In this document: positions 1 to 9,615 of the stretch, in pieces
Layout: every line of letters begins with the position of its first letter
Numbering within the stretch: the stretch's first letter is position 1
Origin: Petrosia ficiformis
Lineage: Eukaryota; Porifera; Demospongiae; Haplosclerida; Petrosiidae
Reading direction: 5' to 3'
Length of the DNA: 64,000 nucleotides
Assembly: GCA_947044365.1 (NCBI GenBank)
Contig: OX345636.1
Coordinates: 949,501-1,013,500, forward strand
Notes under the pieces: generated by a model
Databases searched by the model: none
Told to the model about the DNA's origin: nothing
What the model saw: the letters and a program-made list of their open reading frames with translations, nothing else
Translations under genes and position numbers: made by a program

Positions 1-1044
1 TATGATTTATAATTGTATCAGCTTTTCTCATAAAAACCATTCCTGAAGTGAAGTCGTTAATTAACAAATGAAATGTTGGTTTCTTAGCAACATGACGAGA
101 TATTAGACCAGCTTGTAACATTTCACTGGCTATGACATCTATGGAATCTTCAAATAGACTACCAAGTGAAGAATAGTTTTGATCAAAAACTAGTTTAATA
201 CACTCTACTAGTTGATGAGGATCAGCTTGAGTCAGGTTATTACCTGTTAGAAAATAATATAGGACTTTTAATATCATTAAATAAATCCATAGAGAAGATT
301 ATGATTGATGAAGCCACAAGAGCTGTAATCATCATAATGTATAGTTACTATTGTACCTAGCTATTCAGGAGGTTGTAAAGCCACATTAGAGATCCCTCTA
401 CTTTCGTTAAAAAATCCATATAAGTTATCAATAGGCAAGTCACACAAGTATATAAAGGTATATTGTAATGATGTAATCATAGTTAAACTACAGATTATTA
501 TCATTGGCATCAAAACTTATACTAAGGCTATATACCTGTTGTCAAAGACTAGAACACAAATTATAGAATTACATGTTTTATTTTATATGACCAAACAACA
601 TTCCAATAATGTGTATTTAATAACTGCTTATATACACTGGTCTGCCTCTAAAATAAACAGTTATTGTAGTTGTAATAACACATTAATGTACAGAACAGGG
701 AATACAAATTCCCAGGATATCCCCACATCCATTACTACATACCTGAAGTATTCACTGGTATATGTATAGATTGAGGTGTTTTATCACTTGTAGTTTCTAG
801 TGTATAACAGAATCACATGATTATTTATTCACACAGTTATTATTATAATACCTGTAGTACTGGAGGTGTCTAGGAAACGATTAATACATATTTCCTTAGT
901 GTCAGAATCTATTCCAATCAGCCCAACACTATAACTCAAGAGCTTTTCAGCATTATCTTTTATTTCACCCCATACAGTTATTAAACAAGATGGAGGAATT
1001 GGTAGCTCTTGTGATCCAAATAGATCAGCATCTCTTTTAGTAAG
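1..1044 (-). CDS. Partial spliced host gene, 3' part, family not recognised
   Basis: Two exons read on the minus strand: 852–1044, then 1–243, with a GT–AG intron at 244–851. The upstream exon follows an AG acceptor (tatatag) and ends in phase 1 with G before gtatta. The next exon follows ttctaacag and starts GT, restoring one open frame of about 145 residues without a stop. The upstream exon contains LTKRDADLFGSQELP and LLSYSVGLIGIDSDTKE. The downstream exon contains LVFDQNYSSLGSLFEDS and ASEMLQAGLISRHV. The helical downstream stretch loosely recalls death-fold (CARD-like) modules common in sponge immune-type genes; that is a guess. The coding region runs off the left edge. No further 5' exon was found before the microsatellites at 1.38 kb. 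Phase agreement makes a real gene likely; function is unknown. Confidence 0.6.
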
Positions 1045-1378
1045 CTATATAATAATAATAATAATATAAAGATACATGTATCACATGATTAATTACTCTT
1101 AATGGTCTTTTATATATTCTATCCATTTTGCATATATATATGCAGAACTGTGGAGTATAATAATAATATTATCCACTATATTTGTGAAATGTACATATCA
1201 ATATATCATATACTCATAATATCAATTACATGTATTATAATAATAAAGGTGTGTCATTACATGTGTATACATGTACATTACACTAACTACACATTATAAG
1301 GTTTCACTATTTCCATGTAACAATGTAAATATTATTAATTAAATTAGGTTTAAATCACTTGTGATAACAAGAGAACAA
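1045..1378. other. AT-rich spacer, no gene seen
   Basis: AT-rich sequence with short ATA runs and TACATGTA motifs, between the host exon and the first tetranucleotide array. It could be intron of the gene at the left edge. I see no exon in it. Confidence 0.5.
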
Positions 1379-1745
1379 TCATCCACACATACATATATAC
1401 ATACATACATACATACATACATAGACATGAAAACATACATACATATACATACATACATACATACAACATACGCACATACATACATACATACATACATACA
1501 TACATACATACATACGTACATACATACATACATACATACCTACATACACACATACATATACACAAACATACATACAACATATATATATACATACATACAT
1601 ACATACATACACACATACGTACATATATACATATATAAATACATACATACTTGCATACATACGTACATACGTACGTAAGTACGTACGTACATACGTACGT
1701 ACATACTTACGTACGTACGTACATACATATATACATACATACACA
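1379..1745. repeat. Tetranucleotide microsatellite (TACA)n
   Basis: About 370 bp of ACAT/CATA repeats with interspersed CGTA variants, especially 1655–1725. Long open frames on both strands (runs of HTYI or MYVC) are a by-product of the repeat and do not indicate genes. Confidence 0.95.
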
Positions 1746-1965
1746 TTATATTATTAGTAGTATCAAGTTTCTAAGGAATGTAATTAAATGTTATCATAAT
1801 TATCATATTATAATAATAAAGGTGTGTCTTCACATGTATATACTAGTGTATGTATTTATATAATAATTATATATTTATGTGTGGAACACTTATTAGGTTT
1901 CAATACACAATAATGTGATAACATTTACTAATGAACTCAAGTGAGTATGTAAGTGTGTAAATATT

Positions 1966-2500
1966 AATTATATATATATATATATATATACATACATATA
2001 ATTATGTATATGAATATAATTATATATAATACTATACACTTGCATATATTACATACACACATACATGTACATATATACACCTACATACATACATGTAACA
2101 CATAACACATCATAAACGAAATACTAAGTATTCAGGTATTATACATGTACATATGTGTGTATGAATGTACGTACATACATACATGCTTACATACATGTAC
2201 ATAGATACATACACATGTATGCATGCATATCTAAGTGCTTATGTACATAGGTATGTGCCTAGCATGATAGCAAAAGCTGTAGAAATGATCAACAAACAAA
2301 AAGCCACAATAACATGTATGTTTGTATGTATGTACATACACACGTACATACATACATACTTGTACTGTATACCTACATACACATGTACCTGTACATACAT
2401 ACATACATACAAACATATACACATACACTGATACATACATACATACATACATACATGGATGTACATACATACATAAATACACACATATACACATACATGC
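1966..2500. repeat. Mixed TA and CATA simple-sequence tract
   Basis: A (TA)n run at about 1966–1992 is followed by imperfect CATA/TACA repeats to about 2500. The tract is interrupted at 2255–2313 by a piece of the Gypsy LTR family described below. Confidence 0.85.
2255..2313. mobile_element. LTR fragment of the local Gypsy family
   Basis: The stretch starting GTGCCTAGCATGATAGCAAA matches the LTR edge at 32324 and continues with gaaatgatcaacaa and gccacaat, as in the LTR copy beginning near 20493. Only about 59 bp remain, embedded in the CATA array, so this is a truncated fragment. Confidence 0.6.
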
Positions 2501-2674
2501 CTCCACGAGTCTTCTCAAGTCTGGAAACAGTAACCATGAGTTATAAACATTGTGATAACTTTATAACCGAAAGGTTTAAGAAGAATTCCTACGTTATTTT
2601 TTTTCCTTGTATAATTTGAAGTCTACCAGTACCCCTTTCGAAATGTCAATGTTTTTATTTTTCCAGAAAAATTG

Positions 2675-2745
2675 CTAACACACACACACACACAGACAAA
2701 ACGATTACCGTACCCTTCCGCCTACGCTACGCGGCGAGGGTAATA
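2675..2745. repeat. CA run followed by a GC-rich dispersed motif
   Basis: A short (CA)n and acagacaaaacg precede a GC-rich tip, CTACGCGGCGAGGGTAATAA, in AT-rich surroundings. A similar arrangement (acagacagaatg … CGCGGCGAGCCCAATAAT) occurs at 53340–53425. This suggests a shared 3' end of a retroelement family, probably non-LTR; that assignment is inference. Confidence 0.4.
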
Positions 2746-2909
2746 ATATATCACATGATATTAATTATCAACCTAAGTTAGTGACGTCACATCCTGTCAC
2801 TAGAATATCAGTCTTATGAGATTGATTGTGTTCTTTGTATCCTCGATTATGATCCACACTCTATTATTAGATATTGATATGGTGTTATTGAGTGGTTAAA
2901 TCTCTTAGT

Positions 2910-4053
2910 AGCACATTCAGTACTACTTGCAATAATACTACTGATACTAATAATAGTAGTGCTGAAAATAGGACTTCTATTAGTAGTGAATGTAGTACTA
3001 GTAGTATTACAGCATGAAGTACTAATATTAATACTGAATGTATACATATAGCACTACTAGAAGAACTGAATATATTGGTTGTGAATGAAGTGCTACTAGA
3101 ATTGCTCAATGAAGTATTACTAGTTATACTTAATGAAGTACTATTATTAGTACTGAATGTAGTACTAATATTAGTACTGAATGTAGTACTACTAGTAGTA
3201 CTGAATGTAGTACTGAATGTAGTACTACTAGTAGTACTGAATGTAGTACTGAATGTAGTACTGCTAGTAGTACTGAATGTAGTACTAATATTAGTACTGA
3301 ATGTAGTACTACTAGTAGTACTGAATGTAGTACTGAATGTAGTACTACTAGTAGTACTGAATGTAGTACTGAATGTAGTACTGCTAGTAGTACTGAATGT
3401 AGTACTACTAGTAGTACTGAATGTAGTACTACTAGTAGTACTGAATGTACTACTGCTAGTAGTACTGAATGTACTACTGCTAGTAGTACTGAATGTAGTA
3501 CTGCTAGTAGTACTGAATGTACTACTGCTAGTAGTACTGAATATAGTACTGCTAGTAGTACTGAATGTAGTACTGAATATAGTACTGCTAGTAGTACTGA
3601 ATATAGTACTACTAGTAGTACTGAATATAGTACTGCTAGTAGTACTGAATGTAGTACTGAATGTAGTACTACTAGTAGTACTGAATGTAGTACTGAATGT
3701 AGTACTGCTAGTAGTACTACTAGTAGTACTGAATGTAGTACTGAATGTAGTACTGCTAGTAGTACTGAATGTACTACTGCTAGTAGTACTGAATGTAGTA
3801 CTGCTAGTAGTACTGAATGTACTACTGCTAGTAGTACTGAATGTAGTACTACTAGTAGTACTGAATATAGTACTGCTAGTAGTACTGAATGTAGTACTGA
3901 ATGTAGTACTGAATATAGTACTGCTAGTAGTACTGAATATAGTACTGCTAGTAGTACTGAATGTAGTACTGAATGTAGTACTACTAGTAGTACTGAATGT
4001 ACTACTGCTAGTAGTACTACTAGTAGTACTGAATGTAGTACTACTAGTAGAAT
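2910..4053. repeat. 12-bp mosaic minisatellite
   Basis: Over 1 kb built of 12-bp units ending in TAGTAC: TGAATGTAGTAC, TACTAGTAGTAC, TGCTAGTAGTAC, TGAATATAGTAC and TAATATTAGTAC, with a few TGAATGTACTAC variants. The left edge (2910–3120) is more diverged; the core is 3130–4053. Adjacent units create the perfect palindrome GTACTACTAGTAGTAC many times, so the tract can form serial hairpins. Twelve is a multiple of three, so frames stay open on both strands (about 385 codons plus, 400 minus). The low-complexity VLNVVLLV and STTFSTTS products are most likely not genes. Confidence 0.95.
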
Positions 4054-4104
4054 GTATAACTAAGTTACATGCTACAGTAATCTTCAAAATAAATGGAAGT
4101 TTAG

Positions 4105-4230
4105 GCTCTTGTCATGTCTCCAGACTTGTCATCTCTACAGTCTCATCAATTATACATTCCATATTCTCCAGTCTCATCAATTCTCCAGTCCAATCAATTT
4201 CCAGTCTTCTGTCTCATCAAGTCTTCAGAT
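4105..4230. repeat. Short degenerate CTCCAGTCTCATCAATT repeat
   Basis: Four to five imperfect copies of a 17–20 bp unit (TCTCCAGTCTCATCAATT and variants) directly follow the 12-bp minisatellite. Confidence 0.6.
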
Positions 4231-4425
4231 GATAGTATTGCTTCAATAATTATTATGTTAATAATAAAACAAATTATAAGAAACAATAAAATAAACAATG
4301 ACATTATAAATCAAAAATATATCCCAATGAGAATAGAATCTCCAGATTGACATACATCCTGTCTGTTTGTTGTTCCATTGTGATGTACAACTTTCAGTTT
4401 TCTTTCATAACTCTTTACCTTTTAG

Positions 4426-4474
4426 GGAATATCAGGATGAAGATGATTATCTATCTGACATGATGCCTCATGAG
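4426..4474 (+). CDS. Candidate single exon, weak
   Basis: A pyrimidine-rich acceptor (accttttag) is followed by 49 bp open as EYQDEDDYLSDMMPHE and then the donor GTACTG. The acidic peptide and both splice signals suggest an exon of a plus-strand gene, but no partner exon was found. It may be chance. Confidence 0.2.
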
Positions 4475-4559
4475 GTACTGTAGATACATTTGTGAAGTGT
4501 GGAGTTAATCTGTATTTGACATTGCACAATGTGCAAGTCCTTCTAACACACACATACAA

Positions 4560-4678
4560 ACTGTACTGTACTGTACTGTACTGTGCTGTACTGTGCTGTA
4601 CTGTACTGTGCTGTACTTTACTGTACTGTGCTGTACTGTACTGTACTGTACTGTACTGTACTGTTACTACTGTACTGT
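4560..4678. repeat. Pentanucleotide microsatellite (CTGTA)n
   Basis: About 24 copies of CTGTA with CTGTG and CTTTA variants. All frames are open because the unit lacks stops. No coding significance. Confidence 0.95.
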
Positions 4679-4939
4679 AGTATGTTAAATATACTGTGTT
4701 AAGTATACTATGATGTAATTCACAATATGCAAGTATAAACACATCAAAAGTGATCTAATTATCCTGTTGGAACTAATGAAAGCTGACCTTTCAAGTAGAT
4801 GGCCACACAATACACAAGTTAACACTTAAACAAGTTTAAAATCAGCTACCACAATTATTAGTACTCACACCTATCCACAGTAACATTAAAGGGAACTTAT
4901 ACTTCTGCAATGACTTATGAAACTCTCCTAATGAATGGT

Positions 4940-5462
4940 TAAAACAAGTGTATATAGAGAAAAAAACATCCCTATATTTGCTTTGTGATGACTATGTATT
5001 AAGCATTGCTGATGGCACTAGTGTCTCTACCTTTCTGTGTACTCCTGGGGCCTGAAGACGTAAGTGTAAGCCTAATTGCAGTCTAAATACACAGATGTCT
5101 GATGAACTGACTGAGGTACTCCTTCAAGGTTCTAAATGATGACTTCCTCGTGTCTGAAACTCAGCAACTTATCATACTTACTTGTTAAAGATTCTTGCAT
5201 AATATCTATACTGTTTCTCTGCTATATACAACAGTTATTAGCAGTTTTACATCCTTTCTGAATCTTCCTGGCTGGTCTGTAGCTCTGTTAGCTCAAACGC
5301 GCGTTCTTTTACGCGCCACTCCCATTAATTGACCGAGCCCCCGGGAATGACGCAACTTCCTTAACTACGTATACAACGCATAGTCGCGCAAGTGACACAA
5401 GAATATATATATACATTAAACCCCGTGGAAAGCAATTATAAGGTTGGCCCTACGGGCCATAA
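4940..5462. repeat. Dispersed repeat, copy 1
   Basis: Two blocks recur in the same order and orientation at 27725–28960. The first is acaagtgtatatagagaaa plus aaaacatcc (4947 and 27730). The second is a GC-rich segment running from about 5265 through aagtgacacaagaatata to ggccctacgggccataa (28785–28960 in the other copy). Spacing between blocks differs (about 330 versus 1050 bp). Family unknown; no coding capacity seen. Confidence 0.55.
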
Positions 5463-5582
5463 AAACTTGAAATGCACAAATTTATGTGACAGCTCATTTA
5501 CTGTTCTGGCATTTCTGCCACTTCACATGGATGAGGAAGAGTGAAGTTGTCATGTTTTTTTTAATATTTTTTTATTTTTTAT

Positions 5583-5832
5583 ACAAGTGTTTTGAACCAA
5601 ATGCGGCTTAACGAGGAAACTAGAATAGCACAAGTGCTAATATTAACCAGCTCCCCGGGACCGACGGCTTTACATCCCCTCCGAAGGATGCGGTGATAAA
5701 CACCTTCTCATTTTTGAAGGTAGAGCTGAGTAAACTCATAGGCGAGAGAAAAAGCCTGACCCTAGTGGGGCTAGAACCTGCAACCTTTTGATTGCAGGCT
5801 AGCACTTTAACCAGCAGGCCACTAGAACCCCC
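5583..5832 (-). mobile_element. tRNA-derived SINE
   Basis: On the minus strand the 5' end carries RNA polymerase III box A (TGGCCTGCTGG, 5811–5821) and box B (GGTTGCAGGTTCTAGCC, 5769–5785). A GC-rich body follows at 5651–5693 (CATCCTTCGGAGGGGATG, GCCGTCGGTCCCGGGGAGC), then an AT-rich tail. Box A–B spacing suits a tRNA promoter, but there is no cloverleaf, so this is a SINE rather than a tRNA gene. The body resembles central domains shared by several invertebrate SINE superfamilies; that is recalled, not searched. Confidence 0.75.
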
Positions 5833-6073
5833 ATGTTACAGCATCCATTCCATTATAATGAATGCTATAATAATAACAGATTCTTCCTCCTCCATGTGAA
5901 GGTATGGCAATGGCAGACCACAAGAGTAACATGTATACTTAATTAGATACGTATAGCACAATTTAACATTTGATATCCAGACTTACATAATATGTATAAT
6001 TACTAGAAATATTCATACTTTGTAGATTAGTGTCTTGCTCTGTGGAACCCAAAACAAATTAAATTTACACACC

Positions 6074-6078
<5 letters not shown>

Positions 6079-6108
<30 letters not shown>

Positions 6109-6139
6109 CTGACACACACACACACACACACACACACAA
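6079..6139. repeat. (CA)n microsatellite
   Basis: Dinucleotide CA tract with one AACACTGAC interruption, abutting the left end of the 781-bp direct repeat. Confidence 0.95.
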
Positions 6140-6920
6140 CATCTGTAATAGTAATAGCCTTGCAATAATTTTAATTATTAATTGGAAACGCCCACCTAAG
6201 GTTAATTAGGAGAGCACATGTGTATAAGTATGGTAGGTAAAGTTTTCAAGGGAGTAGGATCTTTTTTAATCCAGTAAGATTGGGCTGTTATTTAACTTCA
6301 AGGTTTTGTAAGTAAGTTATTATTACATGTATTTACTGGTGCATTGGTGAACAGGACTCTATAAGCATCTCCAGATACGGATAGAGAGGGGAGGGTTGGG
6401 ATCCCACCAAAGAGTCTTTAACCCCCACTTCTGGTTCCCAAGGCCAGACTATCCCTGTCAAGAGTCTAGTAACACCAAAGCATCAAAGCATATGTGAATA
6501 TGTTAAAAGTTAAGATTGTTAAATACTATTTATGACACTGCTTTTTATTAAGTAGCTAAGTGCTAAATCGATACCATATTCTACTATAATCACAAAAGTA
6601 TACAGACTCTGTAGGCCCATATACTAAAAGAATAACCACAGACCATCAAATAAAACATGGAAATAAAAAACAAAAGCACTAGAGCTGAAGAGAGACCTAT
6701 TATGCCTGTCTAGTTTGTTAAGCTTAGCACTTAAGCTTTATAAGATATGAATGAGGTGAAGTAAGTGTCAGATACTCGTACCACTGAAGCTTCAGAGGAG
6801 AAGTTACCTCCTGACAGAGAGAGGTCTGTCATTCAGTTGGGAGTCAGTCCCCGAGGGCGGCCTGTTCGTTCAGTTGAAGGCCTGAGGATCTGACAAACAC
6901 TGTCTCTTTTTTCTAAACAC
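6140..6920. repeat. 781-bp direct repeat, copy 1
   Basis: From catctgtaatagtaatagcc to ttttctaaaca the block recurs at 7731–8511 at a constant offset of 1591 bp without indels. I found one difference: G at 6201 versus T at 7792. Each copy starts directly after a CA tract. Parts match the second repeat family at 55.5–57.65 kb (catctgtaatagtaatagcc, caaagcatatgtgaatat, actagagctgaagagagacc). No open frame persists. No LTR-style primer-binding site or polypurine tract adjoins it. Confidence 0.9.
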
Positions 6921-7677
6921 ATACTGTCACTACGGTGCAGTCCTCAGCTAGGAGACCCAAACTGTGTGCGGGCTACGGCTAGGTCACACATAGAGGCATT
7001 ACTAGTAAGAGACCAGTGCTCTGCCTGAAACTCACAAACATCTAATCCCACGTTCGGGCTCTAATCCCTTGAGCTGGGCAACAGAGGCCTGTGAGCAGTG
7101 ATACCATCTGACATTTCTTTATTTCTTTATTTCTTTATTAATTTTCTTTATTCTTTATTTACTTATTTAGTTTGCTAGGTTGTTTATTTACAATATGCCT
7201 GGAAACAAAATAAATAACAATAGATATATATATAGGTATATGCATATGTATAAGTATGTACATACAAACATTTATCACACACACACACATACACACTACA
7301 CATGCATGGTCGAGGTGAACACTGTCGCTAGGCCTACGGGTTATGGCAGGCAGGATAGCTGAGATTGTGTAACACACATATGCATGGTCAAGGTGAACAC
7401 TGTCGCTAGACCTACGGGTTAGGGCAGGCAGGATAGCTGAGATTGTGTAGCATACACACATACCTACACACATAACTACACATTCATGGTTGAAATAAAC
7501 ATTGTCTCTAGATATACATGTACACACGTAGATTAGAACAGACAGGAGTAGCTGAAATGATGGAAAACACGACATACACATACATTTTGTAGCATACATG
7601 TAACAGGGGGAATGGGATCACCCGCAGGGGTGGGGATCCCATTCCCCCAACCCCTGTGGGTTTTTTTATCATAGCAC

Positions 7678-7680
<3 letters not shown>
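6921..7680. repeat. Spacer between direct repeats, with ~80-bp tandem units
   Basis: The spacer holds a TTTCTTTATTTC tract (about 7115–7165). It also holds two close copies and one decayed copy of a ~80-bp unit (from about 7300, 7380 and 7480) containing gaacactgtcgctag and caggcaggatagctgaga, and the nested inverted repeats listed separately. No gene seen. Confidence 0.8.
7606..7661. repeat. Interleaved inverted repeats (pseudoknot-like order)
   Basis: Arm A GGGGGAATGGGATC (7606–7619) pairs with 7635–7648. Arm B ACCCGCAGGGGT (7620–7631) pairs with ACCCCTGTGGGT (7650–7661) with one mismatch that would be a G·U pair in RNA. The order is A–B–A'–B', the topology of a pseudoknot. Role unknown. 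Confidence 0.8.

Positions 7681-7730
<50 letters not shown>
7680..7730. repeat. (CA)n microsatellite
   Basis: Uninterrupted CA tract of about 24 units immediately before the second 781-bp repeat. Confidence 0.97.
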
Positions 7731-8511
7731 CATCTGTAATAGTAATAGCCTTGCAATAATTTTAATTATTAATTGGAAACGCCCACCTAAGTTTAATTAG
7801 GAGAGCACATGTGTATAAGTATGGTAGGTAAAGTTTTCAAGGGAGTAGGATCTTTTTTAATCCAGTAAGATTGGGCTGTTATTTAACTTCAAGGTTTTGT
7901 AAGTAAGTTATTATTACATGTATTTACTGGTGCATTGGTGAACAGGACTCTATAAGCATCTCCAGATACGGATAGAGAGGGGAGGGTTGGGATCCCACCA
8001 AAGAGTCTTTAACCCCCACTTCTGGTTCCCAAGGCCAGACTATCCCTGTCAAGAGTCTAGTAACACCAAAGCATCAAAGCATATGTGAATATGTTAAAAG
8101 TTAAGATTGTTAAATACTATTTATGACACTGCTTTTTATTAAGTAGCTAAGTGCTAAATCGATACCATATTCTACTATAATCACAAAAGTATACAGACTC
8201 TGTAGGCCCATATACTAAAAGAATAACCACAGACCATCAAATAAAACATGGAAATAAAAAACAAAAGCACTAGAGCTGAAGAGAGACCTATTATGCCTGT
8301 CTAGTTTGTTAAGCTTAGCACTTAAGCTTTATAAGATATGAATGAGGTGAAGTAAGTGTCAGATACTCGTACCACTGAAGCTTCAGAGGAGAAGTTACCT
8401 CCTGACAGAGAGAGGTCTGTCATTCAGTTGGGAGTCAGTCCCCGAGGGCGGCCTGTTCGTTCAGTTGAAGGCCTGAGGATCTGACAAACACTGTCTCTTT
8501 TTTCTAAACAC
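7731..8511. repeat. 781-bp direct repeat, copy 2
   Basis: Near-identical to 6140–6920, with one substitution noticed. It is followed by a short CA run at 8509–8524. Such identity points to a recent duplication or gene conversion, or to an assembly artefact mediated by the CA tracts. Confidence 0.9.
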
Positions 8512-8524
8512 ACACACACACACA

Positions 8525-9015
8525 CTATAATAATTGTGGGTGGGTGATATTATATTCACGGTATTCAATATACTCAATACTTTCAATATGAATACATGTG
8601 TATCTGATAATACTTAATACTTCGTGATTACTTTACTCATGAGTACATGTACACAATACATTCATAATTCACATTGTGTAAATGGAAATTCAGTAGTTGT
8701 ATTCATTAGTACATGTATAACATATTGACTATTGAATTAATGTAACAATTAATTTTCAGATAATCTAATCAGGAATCACAATGGATTATAATGTCATACC
8801 TACTATATGATGTATTACAAGATATTTCAGCTCATCACTTGTAATTGGAATGTATTTCTTTCTGTGCCATCTCTACGTAGATAGTACTACCATACTATAT
8901 GATAGGTATAACATTTAGTGTATAGAAGAGATGTTATTTGCTATTACAAATACATAAATTAATGTACATACTAATCACTATGGAATGTACTTACAATGAC
9001 TACTTCTCATAATAG
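8525..9015. other. AT-rich spacer with a dispersed repeat
   Basis: No gene seen. A ~75-bp segment at 8832–8906 (tcatcacttgtaattggaat … agtactaccatactat) is repeated in diverged form at 49611–49690, in the same orientation. Confidence 0.6.
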
Positions 9016-9017
9016 TA

Positions 9018-9615
9018 CAATAGATCTGGAAATAACTACGTGTTTAAATAAATGTGATTTAGCAAAAAAAACCCAAAACTAAATAAATGCCTATTTTATT
9101 AACGTGTTTTTAATTCAGTCCATATCCTGAAAAGGGTCCTCATCATCACTTTTGCTGTCTGCAAAAAGTTCTTCATTGCTATTGTGATCTTTCAGTTTAC
9201 CAGAGTGCCAGCTTTCCTTAGAGCATTAAGATACTTTTGCACATCACCATCAAGTTCACGTAAAGTAAGATGTCTTCCTCTTTTTGCACGCTGTCAGGTG
9301 TGATATGCTGATACTTCCTTTTTCTTGGCTGTCTATCTTCATTGAGTGCCTTTTCAACAGCAGCATTGGCTTCTTTGGTGGCCGCTTCACTAATGCCCAT
9401 GGATTCTTTGATAAGCAGAGCGGGTTGGAAGTATTTGTGTAGTCCAGCTATTGACACGTGCTTGTGGGGCGTGGATATACCATATGTACAGGAAATAGAA
9501 AAAATTACTTCACTTAATTAAAATAGTGAAAGATTTATATAATGCTTTTCTTTTTCATTCGAGTGTATCTGCATACGCATATTTAAAACAACTGCATTAA
9601 TTTCCAGATCTATTG
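9018..9615. mobile_element. Pogo-type deletion derivative with TA target duplication
   Basis: Perfect 16-bp terminal inverted repeats, CAATAGATCTGGAAAT at 9018–9033 and its complement at 9600–9615, with imperfect pairing continuing inward about 20 bp. The element is flanked by TA on both sides (9016–9017, 9616–9617), the target duplication of the Tc1/mariner/pogo superfamily. At 598 bp it is far below autonomous length. It retains both ends of a transposase ORF (next entry), so it is an internally deleted, non-autonomous copy. Confidence 0.85.
9115..9457 (-). pseudogene. Pogo-like transposase remnant, catalytic core deleted
   Basis: The minus-strand reading starts with SIAGLHKYFQPALLIKES and NEDRQPRKRKYQHITPD, the N-terminal part of a transposase carrying a basic helix-turn-helix leader. 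After a frame change it continues with LRELDGDVQKYLNALRKAGT, which resembles the CENP-B/pogo DNA-binding segment. It then jumps to an acidic tail, FADSKSDDEDPFQDMD, ending at a TGA (9115–9117). The whole DDE catalytic domain between them is gone. Family assignment rests on motif recall plus the TA target duplication of the surrounding element. Confidence 0.65.

Noticed and set aside
1339..1863. Multiple HTYI/MYVC open frames
   Set aside because: By-products of the TACA/CATA microsatellite.
3075..4232. Open frames of about 385 (plus) and 400 (minus) codons over the 12-bp minisatellite
   Set aside because: The 12-bp period keeps every non-stop frame open. The products are low-complexity on both strands, with no start context or domain.
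5583..5832. Functional tRNA gene
   Set aside because: Only the pol III boxes are present; no acceptor stem or cloverleaf, and the body is SINE-like.
6140..8511. LTR retrotransposon in miniature (terminal direct repeats)
   Set aside because: No TG…CA ends, no primer-binding site after the left copy, no polypurine tract before the right copy, and CA microsatellites at the borders instead of a target duplication.
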